A stretch of 64,000 nucleotides of DNA from Methyloceanibacter methanicus. Its GTDB lineage: Bacteria > Pseudomonadota > Alphaproteobacteria > Rhizobiales > Methyloligellaceae. Of this stretch, positions 49,566-63,787 are shown one piece after another; positions within the stretch are counted from its first letter, which is position 1, and each line of letters begins with the position of its first letter. A program made the translations under genes and the position numbers. Location of the stretch: assembly GCF_001723285.1 (NCBI RefSeq), contig NZ_LPWG01000003.1, positions 1 through 64,000 of the forward strand. Direction: 5' to 3'. The notes under the pieces are model-generated. The model was given only the letters and a program-made list of their open reading frames with translations, had not been told where the DNA came from and did no database searches.

Positions 49566-51076
49566 GCTACGGTTGGCCCATCCTCTCGACGGTCACGTTC
49601 CTGCCGCTGGTCGGCGCGCTGCTGATCTTCGCGCTGCGGGGCGACGACGACAGCACGGCCCGCAATGCCCGCTATATCGCGCTGTGGACCACGCTGATCA
49701 CCTTCGCCATCTCGCTGCTGTTGTGGATCGACTTCGATCCGGGCTCGGCCAAGTTCCAGTTCGTCGAGGAGCGCGCCTGGCTCGGCCCGATCCGGTTCCA
49801 TATGGGCGTCGACGGCATTTCCATGCCGTTCGTGATCCTCACCACGCTGCTGATGCCGCTCACGGTCCTGTCGACCTACGGCGCCATCAAGACGCGCGTG
49901 CGCGAATTCATGATCGCGTTCCTGATCCTGGAAACGCTGATGCTCGGCGTGTTCTGCTCGCTCGATCTCGTGATGTTCTACCTCTTCTTCGAGGGCGGCC
50001 TCATTCCGATGTTCCTCATCATCGGCATCTGGGGCGGTTCGAACCGCGTCTATGCGAGCTTCAAATTCTTCCTCTACACGCTCGCCGGCTCGCTGCTGAT
50101 GCTGATCGCGATCCTGGCCATGTACTGGCAGGCGGGGACGACCAACATTCCCGAGCTCCTCGCGCACGATTTCCCGCCGCACATGCAGACCTGGCTGTGG
50201 CTGGCGTTCTTCGCGTCCTTCGCCGTGAAGCTGCCCATGTGGCCGGTCCATACCTGGTTGCCGGACGCGCACGTGCAGGCCCCCACGGCGGGCTCGGTCG
50301 TGCTGGCCGGCATTCTCCTGAAGCTCGGCGGCTACGGGTTCTTGCGCTTCTCCATCCCAATGTTCCCGCTGGCATCGGCCGACTTCGCGCCGCTGATCTA
50401 CGCGCTGTCGGTGATCGCGGTGATCTACACCTCGCTCGTGGCATTGGCGCAGGAGGATATGAAGAAGCTGATCGCCTATTCGTCCATCGCCCATATGGGC
50501 TTCGTCACGATCGGCATTTTCACGTTGACCATGCAGGGCCTGCAGGGCGGCATCTTCCTGATGCTCTCTCACGGGCTCGTGTCCGCCGGCCTGTTCCTGT
50601 GCGTCGGCGTCGTCTACGACCGCATGCACACCCATGAGATCTCGGTGTTCGGCGGGCTCGTGAACCGCATGCCGCTCTACGCCGTGGTCTTCATGATCTT
50701 CACCATGGCCAATGTGGGCCTGCCGGGCACGTCCGGTTTCGTCGGCGAGTTCTTGAGCCTCATGGGCGTGTTCCAGGTCAACACCTGGGTCGCAACGCTT
50801 GCGGCCACGGGCGTGATCCTGTCGGCCTGCTATGCGTTGTGGCTCTATCGCCGCGTCATCTTCGGCGAGATCACCAATCCGGCGTTGAAGCTCATCAAGG
50901 ACCTGTCCTGGCGCGAAGTCGCCGTCATGGTGCCGTTGATCCTCCTCACCATCTATTTCGGCTTCCATCCCAATCCGGTCCTCGACGTGACGGCGACCTC
51001 GGTCGAGGCGTTGATGGCCGACTTCAAGGCGAACCTGGCCGCAGCCGAACAGGCGCGCCTGGCGCTGGTGCCGTGA
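49562..51076 (+). CDS. nuoM: NADH-quinone oxidoreductase subunit M
   Basis: 504-residue antiporter-like membrane subunit. [25 protein letters not shown] with the essential Glu, [35 protein letters not shown], and [13 protein letters not shown] are characteristic. Start ATG 49562 in ATGA overlap with nuoL. Confidence 0.97.
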   Translation: MSYGWPILSTVTFLPLVGALLIFALRGDDDSTARNARYIALWTTLITFAISLLLWIDFDPGSAKFQFVEERAWLGPIRFHMGVDGISMPFVILTTLLMPLTVLSTYGAIKTRVREFMIAFLILETLMLGVFCSLDLVMFYLFFEGGLIPMFLIIGIWGGSNRVYASFKFFLYTLAGSLLMLIAILAMYWQAGTTNIPELLAHDFPPHMQTWLWLAFFASFAVKLPMWPVHTWLPDAHVQAPTAGSVVLAGILLKLGGYGFLRFSIPMFPLASADFAPLIYALSVIAVIYTSLVALAQEDMKKLIAYSSIAHMGFVTIGIFTLTMQGLQGGIFLMLSHGLVSAGLFLCVGVVYDRMHTHEISVFGGLVNRMPLYAVVFMIFTMANVGLPGTSGFVGEFLSLMGVFQVNTWVATLAATGVILSACYALWLYRRVIFGEITNPALKLIKDLSWREVAVMVPLILLTIYFGFHPNPVLDVTATSVEALMADFKANLAAAEQARLALVP

Positions 51077-52521
51077 GCGAGGCCGCTATGACCGAACATC
51101 TCAACCTTCTGCCCCTTCTTCCCGAGCTGACCCTGGCGGTCGGCGCCATGGCGCTCCTCATGGTCGGCATCGGCGGCCGCGACGAAGAGCGCGGCGAGCT
51201 TGTCTTGTGGCTTTCCGTGGCCGTCCTGGTGCTCGCCGGACTCTTCGTCGCCATGGGCGAGGGGTCCGTGACGTTGTTCGGCGGCAGCTTCATCGTCGAT
51301 CCGTTCGCCCGCATGCTGAAGCTCCTGGCGCTGACCGGGGCCGCCGTCGCGCTGATCATGTCGCGCGACTTCTGGCGCAACGCAGGGGGCATACAATTCG
51401 AGTATCCCGTGCTGCTCCTGCTGGCCACCACCGGCATGCTGATGATGATTTCGGCCAACGATCTCATCGCGCTTTATGTGGGTCTCGAATTGCAGAGCCT
51501 TGCGCTCTACGTGGTCGCCGCCTTCAAGCGGGATTCGAGCCGCTCAGCCGAGGCCGGCATGAAATATTTCGTCCTCGGCGCCCTGTCGTCCGGCATGCTG
51601 CTCTACGGCGCATCGCTGGTCTACGGCTTTACCGGGTCCACGGAGTTCTCGCAGATCGCGAATGCGGCACAGCCGTCCGGCGCCAATCTCGGCCTGATCT
51701 TCGGATTGGTGTTCCTGCTGACCGGCTTCGCCTTCAAGATTTCCGCCGTACCGTTCCATATGTGGACGCCCGACGTGTACGAAGGCGCGCCGTCCCCGGT
51801 CACCGCCTTCTTCGCGGCGGCGCCCAAGATCGCGGCCATGGCCTTGTTCGTCCGGGTGGTGATCTCGGCCTTCCCGGCCATTACCGGCCAATGGCAACAG
51901 ATCGTCATCTTCCTTGCGCTCGCCTCCATGGCGCTCGGCGCCTTCGCCGCCATCGGCCAGCGCAACATCAAACGCCTGATGGCCTACAGTTCGATCGGCC
52001 ATATGGGCTTTGCGCTGGTCGGCCTTGCAGCCGGGACGGAGCAGGGCGTGCAGGGCGTGATCATTTATCTCGCGATCTATCTCGTCATGACACTCGGAAC
52101 CTTCGCCGTCATCCTGTCGCTGCGCCGCGACGGTGAGATGGTCGAGGAGATCGATCAGCTCGCCGGGCTGTCGCGCACGAGCCCGCTGATGGCGCTCGCG
52201 CTCGCCGTCCTGCTGTTCTCGCTCGCCGGGATCCCGCCGCTCGCCGGCTTCTTCGCCAAGTTCTACGTCTTCCTCGCAGCCGTCGAGGCGGGCCTGTATG
52301 CACTCGCCATCATCGGCGTGCTTCTCAGCGTCGTCGGCGCCTACTACTATCTGAGGATCGTGAAGCTCATGTATTTCGACGAGCCCGTGAAGGGCTTCGA
52401 ACCGATGCCCCGGCCGCTCGCCGTCGTGCTCGGCGCCGCGGGGCTTCTGATCATGTTCTTCTTCGTCTATCCGTCGCCGCTTGTCGCGGCGGCCGGAACC
52501 GCTGCAAAATCGCTCTTTTGA
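51073..52521 (+). CDS. nuoN: NADH-quinone oxidoreductase subunit N
   Basis: 482-residue antiporter-like subunit closing the operon. [63 protein letters not shown] and [13 protein letters not shown] are family motifs. GTG 51073 overlaps the nuoM stop (GTGA) as at other joins in this operon; ATG 51088 (MTEHLNL) is the usual family start and equally good. Confidence 0.96.
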   Translation: MSEAAMTEHLNLLPLLPELTLAVGAMALLMVGIGGRDEERGELVLWLSVAVLVLAGLFVAMGEGSVTLFGGSFIVDPFARMLKLLALTGAAVALIMSRDFWRNAGGIQFEYPVLLLLATTGMLMMISANDLIALYVGLELQSLALYVVAAFKRDSSRSAEAGMKYFVLGALSSGMLLYGASLVYGFTGSTEFSQIANAAQPSGANLGLIFGLVFLLTGFAFKISAVPFHMWTPDVYEGAPSPVTAFFAAAPKIAAMALFVRVVISAFPAITGQWQQIVIFLALASMALGAFAAIGQRNIKRLMAYSSIGHMGFALVGLAAGTEQGVQGVIIYLAIYLVMTLGTFAVILSLRRDGEMVEEIDQLAGLSRTSPLMALALAVLLFSLAGIPPLAGFFAKFYVFLAAVEAGLYALAIIGVLLSVVGAYYYLRIVKLMYFDEPVKGFEPMPRPLAVVLGAAGLLIMFFFVYPSPLVAAAGTAAKSLF

Positions 52522-52589
52522 GCGAATCTCGCTTTCGCGCCGCGGGACACGACGCCCCGGCCGTTTTGAACCCTTAACCGCCGGTCTGA

Positions 52590-53363
52590 ATGAACCAATT
52601 CGCGCGCACTACACCGAAGCTCCCCGCAGGCTATCGCCTGGTCCAGCTGGACACCGTCGACTCGACCAATGACGAAGCCAAGCGCCGCGCAGATATGGGC
52701 GAGCCGGGCCCCTTGTGGATCTGGTCGGCCCGGCAGTCGAAAGGCAGGGGGCGCGCCGGCCGCGAATGGACCTCGCAATTCGGGAATCTCTTCGCCAGCC
52801 TGCTGATCCGCCTCAACTGCCCGCTCCAGACGGCGAGCCAGCTTGCGCTTGTGGCCGGTATCATCACCTTCGAGACCCTCTCCAAGCTCATCGCCTATGA
52901 GGGGCGCTCGAAGCTTCTGCTGAAATGGCCCAATGACGTGCTGCTCGCCGACGAGAAAGTGGCCGGGATGCTGCTCGAGAATCTCGGTGCGCCGAACGAC
53001 AGGCGCTCCGCGGTCGTGATCGGCACGGGCATCAACCTGGCGAGCCATCCCGAGGACGTTCCTCAGCCTGCCGTGAGCCTCGCCGCCTACGGACTGACGG
53101 TCGCGCCGGGCAAAGCCCTGGAGGTTCTCGCCGCGACCACCCACGAATGGCTGACGCGTTGGGACGAGGGCGCCACCTTCCCAAGCATACGGCGTTCCTG
53201 GCTGGACCGCGCCGGCCCGACCGGGCGGAAGCTCGTCGTGCAGATCGGCGACGAGAAGATCGAGGGCACCTACGCAGGGCTCGATCTCGAGGGCGCGCTT
53301 CGGCTCAAGACGGACACTGGCACGCGCACCGTGACGGCGGGCGACGTCTTCTTCGCGCACTGA
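52590..53363 (+). CDS. birA: biotin-[acetyl-CoA carboxylase] ligase
   Basis: 257-residue BPL without an N-terminal helix-turn-helix, so a ligase but not a repressor. Attaches biotin to biotin-dependent carboxylases via biotinyl-AMP. The ATP/biotin loop reads SKGRGRAGREWTS near residue 50, and KWPNDVLLADEKVAGMLLE follows. Start ATG 52590. It and RNase J follow nuoN in many Alphaproteobacteria. Confidence 0.94.
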   Translation: MNQFARTTPKLPAGYRLVQLDTVDSTNDEAKRRADMGEPGPLWIWSARQSKGRGRAGREWTSQFGNLFASLLIRLNCPLQTASQLALVAGIITFETLSKLIAYEGRSKLLLKWPNDVLLADEKVAGMLLENLGAPNDRRSAVVIGTGINLASHPEDVPQPAVSLAAYGLTVAPGKALEVLAATTHEWLTRWDEGATFPSIRRSWLDRAGPTGRKLVVQIGDEKIEGTYAGLDLEGALRLKTDTGTRTVTAGDVFFAH

Positions 53364-53367
53364 CGCC

Positions 53368-55054
53368 ATGGCCGGTAAGGACAGCAAGACAAAGAATACG
53401 TTCGTCTTCGTGCCCCTCGGCGGCGTGGGCGAGATCGGCATGAACCTCTACCTGTACGGGTTCGGGCGCGAAGGCGCGCATACCTGGCTGATCGTCGATA
53501 TGGGGGTGACGTTCGGCGGCGAGCTCGAACCGGGGATCGACGTGATCCTTCCCGATATCCGCTTCCTCGAAGAAGAACGCCACAACATCGCCGGGCTCGT
53601 CCTGACCCACGCCCATGAAGATCACTACGGCGCCATCCCCGATCTCTGGCCGATGATCGGCCGCGTGCCGATCTATGCCACGCCCTTCACCGCGGAAATG
53701 CTGCGCGGCAAGCTGAGCGAGATGCGGATGGATGACGACGATCTCCCGCTGGAGGTCGTCCCCTTGGGCGCGCGGCGCCAGATCGGTCCGTTCGACGTGG
53801 AGCTGATCTCCATGTCCCATTCGATACCGGAGCCCATGGCGCTTGCGATCCGGACGCCACTTGGCACCGTGCTCCACACCGGCGACTGGAAACTGGACGA
53901 AACGCCGCTCACCAGCGCCCCGACGGACGAAAACCGCTTGCGTGAGATCGGCCGCGAGGGGCTCGACGCGCTGATTTGCGATTCCACCAACGCCATCCGC
54001 GAAGGGGTCTCGCCTTCGGAAGGCGAGGTCGCCGAGAACCTGGTGAACCTCATCCGGCAAGCGCCGGCCTGCGTCGCCGTCACCACCTTCGCCTCCAATG
54101 TCGGCCGGCTCAAATCGGTGGCGAACGCGACGCACGCTGCGGGCCGAGAACTCGTTGTGGTGGGCCGCGCCATGTACCGGGTCATCGAGGCGGCGCAGGC
54201 GACCGGTTACCTCGATCCAGAACTGCGCTTTCATCAGGAAACGGCCTTCGCCCAGTTGCCGCCAGACAAGGTCGTGGCCCTTTGCACGGGCAGTCAAGGC
54301 GAGCCGCGCGCAGCCCTGTCGCGCATCGCCTCCGGCGAGCACCCGCACGTGTCGCTCAAGCAGGGCGATTGGGTGATTTTCTCCTCGCGCACGATTCCCG
54401 GAAACGAGAAGGCCGTCGGCCGGGTGCAAAACGCGCTGTCCGACGACGGCATCGAAATCCTCACGGACCAGGATGCGTTGGTGCATGTGTCCGGACATCC
54501 GCGCCGCGGCGAGCTCGAACAACTCTATGACTGGCTCAAGCCCGACATTGCCGTGCCGATGCATGGGGAGGGGCGGCATCTGGAGGCGCACGCGGAACTC
54601 GCCGAGGATCTCGGCGTCAAACAGGTGATCCGGGCCCGCAACGGCACCATGGTGCAGCTTCTGCCAAAGCCCGCGGCCATCGTCGACGACGTACCCGTCG
54701 GCAGGCTCTACCGCGACGGCAGGATTCTGACCTCCGCCGATGAGGGCCAGGTCCGGGAACGCCGCAAGCTGGGCTTCGCCGGTATTGCCTCGGTCTCCCT
54801 CGTCCTGACGACGAAAGGCGAACTCGTGGCCGATCCGGAAATCGCGCTGATGGGCTTGCCCGCGGAAGACAATGACGGCGTGCCGCTCGAGGAGATCGCC
54901 CGCGACGCCGCGATCGGGACGGTCGAGAGCATCCCGCGCCCGCGCCGCAAGGACCCGCAACTCGTGTCCGAGGCGGTCCGCCGGGGCGTCGGGCGGCCTG
55001 AATCAGGCCTGGGGCAAGAAACCCGTCTGCACCGTGTTGACGACGGTCCTCTAA
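53368..55054 (+). CDS. rnj: ribonuclease J (indels near the 3' end)
   Basis: About 562-residue metallo-beta-lactamase/beta-CASP endo- and 5'-exoribonuclease for rRNA and mRNA processing. The zinc motif HAHEDH is near residue 77, a later HSIPEP, the HTGDWK and CDSTN motifs follow, and the beta-CASP helix has a HPRRGEL motif. The C-terminal domain runs off frame near 54990-55005, where two missing bases (or one extra) divert GVGRPESG; the other frame ends ALNQAWGKKPVCTVLTTVL, a normal RNase J terminus, with stop at 55054. Start ATG 53368, 4 bp after birA. Confidence 0.94.
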
Positions 55055-55138
55055 CCGCCGCAAAAAGAGCCCGGTGGGAGCCTCAATTCCCACGTACACT
55101 ACCGGACAAACGCGTTTTCCAAGCTGGAGCAGAAATAC

Positions 55139-55543
55139 ATGATTGGCCGTTTGAACCATGTCGCCATTGTCGTGCCGGACCTGACGGCCGCCACGGCGGT
55201 CTACCGCGACACGTTGGGGGCGAAGGTCTCTCCCGAAGAGGATCAGCCCGAACATGGCGTTCGAACGGTCTTCATCGAACTGCCGAACACCAAGGTCGAA
55301 CTCTTAGGGGTCCTGGGCGACAAATCTCCGATCGCGGCCTTCCTCGAGCGTAATCCGAGCGGCGGCATCCATCATATCTGCTACGAGGTGCCCGATATCA
55401 TGGCCGCGCGCGACCAGCTGATGAAGGACGGCGCGCGCGTGTTGGGCGACGGCGAACCCAAAATCGGCGCCCACGGCAAGCCGGTCTTGTTCCTGCATCC
55501 GAAGGATTTCTGCGGGACCCTTGTCGAACTCGAAGAGGCGTAA
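55139..55543 (+). CDS. mce: methylmalonyl-CoA epimerase
   Basis: 134-residue VOC-fold metalloenzyme that interconverts the (2R) and (2S) epimers of methylmalonyl-CoA in propionyl-CoA metabolism. Metal residues are in GRLNHVAIVV, SGGIHHICYEV and GTLVELEE; the GVLGDKSPIAAFLERNPSGGIHH segment is typical. It lies between RNase J and DUF1467, the standard order. Start ATG 55139. Confidence 0.95.
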   Translation: MIGRLNHVAIVVPDLTAATAVYRDTLGAKVSPEEDQPEHGVRTVFIELPNTKVELLGVLGDKSPIAAFLERNPSGGIHHICYEVPDIMAARDQLMKDGARVLGDGEPKIGAHGKPVLFLHPKDFCGTLVELEEA

Positions 55544-55546
55544 GCC

Positions 55547-55834
55547 ATGAGCCTCGCCTTCGGCATCGCAATCTACTTCGTGATTTGGTGGATCATGCTG
55601 TTCGCCGTGCTGCCCTTCGGCGTGCGGACCTCGGAGGAAGCCGGCGAGGCGAGCAATGCCGGATTCGCCGAAAGCGCCCCGCATAAGCCGAAGCTGCTTC
55701 CGAAGATTCTCGCCACGACGATCCTGTCCGGAATCGTCTTTGCGGGCATCTACGCGATGATGGTGCACCACGTGATCACGCTGGACGACATTCCGTTCTT
55801 TCCCCGCTACGAACCGGTTCAAGAAGCGCATTAG
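55547..55834 (+). CDS. DUF1467 membrane protein
   Basis: 95-residue protein with two membrane helices (about residues 5-25 and 58-80) around a charged loop. The N-terminus FGIAIYFVIWWIMLFAVLPFGVRTSEEAGE is characteristic of DUF1467, an alphaproteobacterial family almost always next to mce. Function unknown. 3 bp from mce, so co-transcribed. Confidence 0.88.
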   Translation: MSLAFGIAIYFVIWWIMLFAVLPFGVRTSEEAGEASNAGFAESAPHKPKLLPKILATTILSGIVFAGIYAMMVHHVITLDDIPFFPRYEPVQEAH

Positions 55835-55920
55835 CCGAGTGGCAGACGAGGTCGGAGGCGCAAGGCGCGAGCGTTTGGTCATAAGACCGCAACGCCAAAT
55901 CGAAGACCCAACGCCCGCCT

Positions 55921-55955
55921 AAAAAAAAGCAAGGTCCCAAGGGACCCTGCTTTTA
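55921..55955. terminator. bidirectional intrinsic terminator after DUF1467
   Basis: An A-run, then AAGCAAGGTCCC and GGGACCCTGCTT (one A-C mismatch in a 12-bp stem) around an AA loop, then TTTT. It would terminate the rnj-mce-DUF1467 transcript and also a transcript from the other direction. Confidence 0.85.
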
Positions 55956-55992
55956 AGTGTTTCACTCCTTATCTTCCCGCCGGGACAACTCC

Positions 55993-56006
55993 TATCCGAT
56001 CGGATA
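55993..56006. promoter_or_regulatory. 14-bp perfect palindrome in the proS upstream region
   Basis: TATCCGATCGGATA is fully self-complementary, and CTCC/GGAG flanks extend the symmetry to about 23 bp with a single extra base. This size suits an operator for a dimeric regulator, but no regulator gene is nearby. Confidence 0.4.
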
Positions 56007-56613
56007 TGGAGCGGGGCGGAAAAGCGGCTGCGCTTGTCAATTGTAAAGACGCGCGCCAGGAGTCTTTCCTCCCAAGACTTGGACCGTATCGGTCTTTGAC
56101 ACTAATTGGTCTTCGACTCTGTCCAATCTCTAAACGCTTCACGTCACGATCCGCCAAGGGGACCGAGCGCTCTTGCGTTGTGGGCGGACCCTAGCTTGCC
56201 CGCGCCAAATTGTCACCATGATTGTGACCGGTCGACGCAGATTTATTCGAAGAATTTGATGACCCTATTGGTGAACCGAAAGAACGCCGTCCGATCGCGG
56301 CCCCATTCCACTCGAATCTGCCCTGTTTCGCGGCAAAGGGGTTGGCTGACTAAAATCAGGGCCGTTCCCCGGACCCCTTGTGCGACGACGATCCGGCCAC
56401 GTCCTTCGGCCCGACGGAGCCTCTCACGCGGCACGGAACTCGCCGCCTTGCGACAAAGGTTGCCCGGCTCGATTGCCTCGCCCTCCGAACTTGGCTATTA
56501 GCCGCATCCAGGGCGCTAGGGGCCCATCGCCGCTAAGGACCCAGGACAAAAAGACCAAGACGTCAGCCGCCACTCGTGGAAACCGCCCGCAACAACGCCG
56601 CCAGAGCATAACG

Positions 56614-57945
56614 ATGCGACTTAGCCGCTTTTTTCTGCCCATTCTGCGTGACGATCCCAAGGAAGCGGAGATCGTCTCCCACCGGCTGATGCTGCGTGCC
56701 GGCATGATCCGCCAATCCAGCGCCGGCATCTATTCCTGGCTGCCTTTGGGATACCGGGTCCTGCGCAAGATCGAGCAGATCGTTCGCGAGGAACAGGACC
56801 GTGCGGGGGCGCTCGAACTCCTGATGCCGACGATCCAGTCCGCGGATCTTTGGCGCGAGAGCGGACGCTACGACGATTACGGCAAGGAAATGCTGCGCAT
56901 CGAGGACCGGCACGAGCGCGATATGCTCTACGGCCCCACGAACGAGGAACTGATCACGGCGATCTTCCGCGACGGGGTGAAGTCCTACAAGGACCTGCCG
57001 CGCATCCTCTATCACATTCAATGGAAGTTCCGGGACGAGATCAGGCCGCGTTTCGGCGTCATGCGCGGTCGCGAGTTCTTGATGAAGGATTCGTACTCTT
57101 TCGACCTCACCCAGGACGATGCGCGCAAATCCTATAACCGGATGTTCGTGGCCTACTTACGGACCTTCGCCCGCATGGGCCTCAAGTCGATCCCAATGGC
57201 CGCGGAGACCGGGCCCATCGGCGGCGACCTGTCCCACGAATTCATCATTCTGGCGGACACCGGCGAGAGCGAGGTCTATTGCCACAAAGACTATCTCGCC
57301 ATGGAGCCGCCGGGCGAGGACTTGGACTACGACAGTGACCTCGGCCCGCTGGTCCGGGCTTGGACCGGACAATACGCCGCCACGTCGGAGATGCACGACG
57401 CGGCCCGGTTCGAGGCCGATGTAAGCGAAGCCGATCGCGTGACCGCGCGCGGCATCGAGGTCGGCCACATCTTCTTCTTCGGCACCAAATATTCCGAACC
57501 CATGGGCGCGAAGGTGCAAGGCCCCGACGGCGAGCTGATCCCGGTCGAGATGGGCTCCTACGGGATCGGCGTGTCGCGCCTGGTCGGGGCCATCATCGAA
57601 GCCTCCCACGACGAGGCCGGCATCGTCTGGCCGCCATCGGTCGCGCCCTTCGACATCGGCCTGATCAACCTCAAAGCCGGCGATGCGGACACCGATGCCG
57701 CTTGCGAGACGTTTTACACCGAGCTTCAAAAAGCAGGCTTCGACGTTCTCTATGACGACCGCGACGACCGGGCCGGCACGAAGTTCGCCGCGATGGACCT
57801 GATCGGACTGCCGTGGCAGGTGATCGTGGGACCCAAGAGCCTCAAGGCCGGCGAGGTCGAGCTGAAGGAACGCGCGACCGGCGCCCGCCATAGTCTTACC
57901 TTCGATTCAGCGTTGACTAAGCTGACCGAAGCGGCGGTAGGCTAG
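56614..57945 (+). CDS. proS: prolyl-tRNA synthetase (short, no editing insertion)
   Basis: 443-residue class II synthetase. Motif 2 is seen in [29 protein letters not shown] and motif 3 in [16 protein letters not shown]. The INS editing domain between motifs 2 and 3 is missing, typical of alphaproteobacterial ProRS. Start ATG 56614 ([19 protein letters not shown]) matches family starts. Confidence 0.96.
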   Translation: MRLSRFFLPILRDDPKEAEIVSHRLMLRAGMIRQSSAGIYSWLPLGYRVLRKIEQIVREEQDRAGALELLMPTIQSADLWRESGRYDDYGKEMLRIEDRHERDMLYGPTNEELITAIFRDGVKSYKDLPRILYHIQWKFRDEIRPRFGVMRGREFLMKDSYSFDLTQDDARKSYNRMFVAYLRTFARMGLKSIPMAAETGPIGGDLSHEFIILADTGESEVYCHKDYLAMEPPGEDLDYDSDLGPLVRAWTGQYAATSEMHDAARFEADVSEADRVTARGIEVGHIFFFGTKYSEPMGAKVQGPDGELIPVEMGSYGIGVSRLVGAIIEASHDEAGIVWPPSVAPFDIGLINLKAGDADTDAACETFYTELQKAGFDVLYDDRDDRAGTKFAAMDLIGLPWQVIVGPKSLKAGEVELKERATGARHSLTFDSALTKLTEAAVG

Positions 57946-57959
57946 GGTAGGGACCGCGC

Positions 57960-59261
57960 ATGAGCGTCAGCGACACGACAGCCGGACAGTTGGAGGGAGC
58001 CTCGGCGCCGAGCACGCGCGCCTTTGCGCCCTTCGAATGGCTTGTGGCGCTTCGCTATTTGCGCGCACGCCGAAAGGAAGGCTTCATTTCCGTCATCGCC
58101 GGCTTTTCCTTTATCGGCATCATGCTCGGCGTCGCGACCCTGATCATCGTCATGGCGGTCATGAACGGCTTCCGGCAAGAGCTGTTCGACAAGATGCTCG
58201 GGCTGAACGGTCATGTCGTCGTCCACAGCGTTGGACAGTTCACGGACTATGACGAGGTCGCCGAACGCGTTCGCGGCGTGCCGGACGTGAAATACGCGCT
58301 TCCGCTGGTCGAGGGCCAGGTGCTCGCCTCCACGCCGCTCGGCTCGACGGGCGCGCTGGTCCGGGGCTTGCGAGAACAAGACCTCAAGAACCTCCGGGCC
58401 ATTTCCCGGAAAGTCCATTTCGGCACGCTCAACGGCTTCGATAAGATCCGGGGCATCGCCATCGGCAGCCGCATGGCGAACACGCTCAACGTGAAGGTCG
58501 GCGATAGCGTCTCCATTCTGACCCCGCGCGGCGCCTCGACGCCGCTGGGCACGGCACCGCGCATCAAGCGCTATCCCGTCGCGGCCATCTTCGAACTCGG
58601 CATGTCCGAATACGATGCGAGCATCATGTTCATGCCGCTGAATGAAGCGCAGAACTATTTCAATCAGCCCGACTCGGTCACGGTCCTGGAAGTCGTCCTG
58701 AAATCGCCGGACGAAGTGGCCGATCTTGCACCCAAAATCCTCGAGGCCGGCGGCCCGTCCATCTATGTCACCGATTGGCGCCAGCGCAACGCGACGTTCT
58801 TTTCGGCCCTTCAGGTCGAACGCAACGTGATGTTCTTGATCCTGACACTGATCGTCTTGGTAGCGGCGCTCAACATCATCTCGGGTCTGAAGATGCTCGT
58901 GAAGGACAAGGCACGCGACATCGCCATTTTGAGAACGATGGGGCAAACGCGCGGCTCGGTGATGCGCATCTTCCTCATAGCCGGCGCCACGATCGGCGTC
59001 ACCGGAACCCTGGCGGGCCTCGCGCTCGGCGTCCTTGTCTGCCTGAACATCGATCACATCCGCTGGTTCATGTCCTGGCTGACGGATACGGAGCTTTTCC
59101 CCGCCGAGCTCTACTATCTGTCCGAGCTGCCGGCCAAAATGGATGTGAGAGAGACGGTTTCGGTGGTGATCATGGCGCTGACCCTTTCCGTTCTGGCCTC
59201 GGTCTATCCGGCCTGGCGGGCGTCCCGGCTCGATCCGGTCGAAGCGCTGCGCTACGAGTAG
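57960..59261 (+). CDS. lolC: lipoprotein-releasing ABC transporter permease LolC/LolE-type
   Basis: 433-residue inner-membrane permease of the LolCDE system that releases lipoproteins to LolA. An N-terminal helix with [34 protein letters not shown], a periplasmic MacB-like domain (about residues 60-285), and a FtsX-like domain with three more helices ([41 protein letters not shown]) and the C-terminal [19 protein letters not shown] single LolC/E gene implies a homodimer (LolF-like), as in many Alphaproteobacteria. 14 bp after proS. Confidence 0.94.
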   Translation: MSVSDTTAGQLEGASAPSTRAFAPFEWLVALRYLRARRKEGFISVIAGFSFIGIMLGVATLIIVMAVMNGFRQELFDKMLGLNGHVVVHSVGQFTDYDEVAERVRGVPDVKYALPLVEGQVLASTPLGSTGALVRGLREQDLKNLRAISRKVHFGTLNGFDKIRGIAIGSRMANTLNVKVGDSVSILTPRGASTPLGTAPRIKRYPVAAIFELGMSEYDASIMFMPLNEAQNYFNQPDSVTVLEVVLKSPDEVADLAPKILEAGGPSIYVTDWRQRNATFFSALQVERNVMFLILTLIVLVAALNIISGLKMLVKDKARDIAILRTMGQTRGSVMRIFLIAGATIGVTGTLAGLALGVLVCLNIDHIRWFMSWLTDTELFPAELYYLSELPAKMDVRETVSVVIMALTLSVLASVYPAWRASRLDPVEALRYE

Positions 59262-59269
59262 GGGGCACT

Positions 59270-59988
59270 TTGGACGCAACCGAAAGAACACCGGCGCTGC
59301 GGCTCGAAGATCTCGAGCGGGGATTCACCCAAGGCGACCGCCGCATCGACGTCCTGACGAAGGCGTGCGCGACCTTCTATCCCGGCGAGACGGTGGCGCT
59401 GCTCGGCCCCTCGGGCGCCGGCAAATCCACCCTGCTGCACATCGCAGGCCTCCTCGAACGGCCGGACGCGGGCCGCGTGATCATCAACGGGCCGACTGCG
59501 GCACCCTGAGCGACAACGAACGGACCCGCATTCGGCGGATGGAGGTGGGATTCGTCTATCAGTTCCACCATCTCCTGCCGGAGTTCTCCGCCCTGGAAAA
59601 CGTGATGCTGCCGCAGCTCGTGCTCGGCCTGACCAAGGATCGGGCGAGGGCCCGCGCCAAGGCGCTCCTGGACCCCCTCGGCCTCGAGGACCGTTGGGAC
59701 CACCGTCCAGCAGAGCTCTCCGGGGGCGAACAGCAGCGCGTCGCGATCGCACGCGCTGTCGCGAACCAGCCGAGGGTTCTTCTCGCTGACGAGCCCACTG
59801 GCAATCTCGACCCGCACACGGCCGACAAGGTCTTCGATCAGATGATGCATCTCGTTCAGGACGAGGGGGTCGCGGCCGTCATCGCCACCCACAACCTCGA
59901 TCTTGCCGCCCGGATGGACCGGGTCCTTCGCCTGACCGAGGGATTGCTTGTGGAGGAAGAGGTCGCGGTTGTGGAAGCGGCCAGTTGA
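59270..59988 (+). CDS. lolD: lipoprotein-releasing ABC transporter ATP-binding protein LolD (one frameshift)
   Basis: About 239-residue ATPase of the Lol system. Walker [10 protein letters not shown] near residue 47 lies in the first frame, and after a break near 59498 (one missing base) the second frame continues [43 protein letters not shown] signature [14 protein letters not shown], Walker [13 protein letters not shown] and the H-loop ATHN. Start TTG 59270, 8 bp after lolC. The uncorrected frame ends at 59509 and would lack the signature and Walker B. Confidence 0.94.
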
Positions 59989-60104
59989 CCGCTCACGCCG
60001 TACTCTGTCGGCGCTGCCTGTAGATAAGTCTCCGGTCTGTTGTCGCTTCCACGACTCTGATACGCGAAGATTAGGTCTCCACAGCGAACCACCGGCGGAC
60101 GACC

Positions 60105-63566
<3,462 letters not shown>

Positions 63567-63622
63567 CCCGCATCGAGCCACTCAAGTCCGCTGGAGGCCT
63601 TGATTTCGAGAGCGTTCCGGAC

Positions 63623-63650
63623 TTGCCAAGCGCGGGCGTGGCCCCTATAA
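63623..63650 (+). promoter_or_regulatory. predicted promoter of rpsB
   Basis: -35 TTGCCA at 63623-63628 and -10 CTATAA at 63645-63650 with 16 bp spacing. It leaves a leader of about 130 nt with two hairpins before rpsB. Confidence 0.6.
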
Positions 63651-63682
63651 GGCGCACCATCTCACACGCGGGGATCAAGCGT

Positions 63683-63739
63683 CACAAAGGGTGTTTACAC
63701 TCTTTGCGCTCGCTCCGGTGACCGGCCGAACAGCCGGTC
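63683..63739 (+). promoter_or_regulatory. rpsB leader with two stem-loops
   Basis: Hairpin 1: CAAAGGGTGT/ACACTCTTTG (one G-T pair) at about 63685-63706. Hairpin 2: perfect 7-bp GACCGGC/GCCGGTC with a 6-nt loop at about 63720-63739. Neither is followed by a T-run. Position between promoter and rpsB start suits S2 autoregulation, which is known for S2 in other bacteria; that role here is an inference. Confidence 0.5.
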
Positions 63740-63787
63740 TCTCAAGGCCCCGCGGCGGAAAAACCGGAAAAAGGAGTCTGCAGTCCC

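Larger units (their letters stand above)
55835..56613. other. 779-bp gene-free interval before proS
   Basis: No ORF with coding character; the open frame joined to proS upstream of 56614 is Arg/Thr-rich and has no conserved features. It holds a hairpin GCGTT-GGTC/GACC-AACGC at 55871-55895, a bidirectional terminator at 55921-55955, a palindrome at 55993-56006, a smaller GTCAC/GTGAC repeat near 56211-56227, and less GC in its middle. An unrecognised small RNA or the proS leader is possible. Confidence 0.5.

Noticed and set aside
56380..56613. N-terminal extension of proS to 56380
   Set aside because: The upstream in-frame sequence is Arg/Thr-rich and unconserved; family members start at [15 protein letters not shown], which is ATG 56614.
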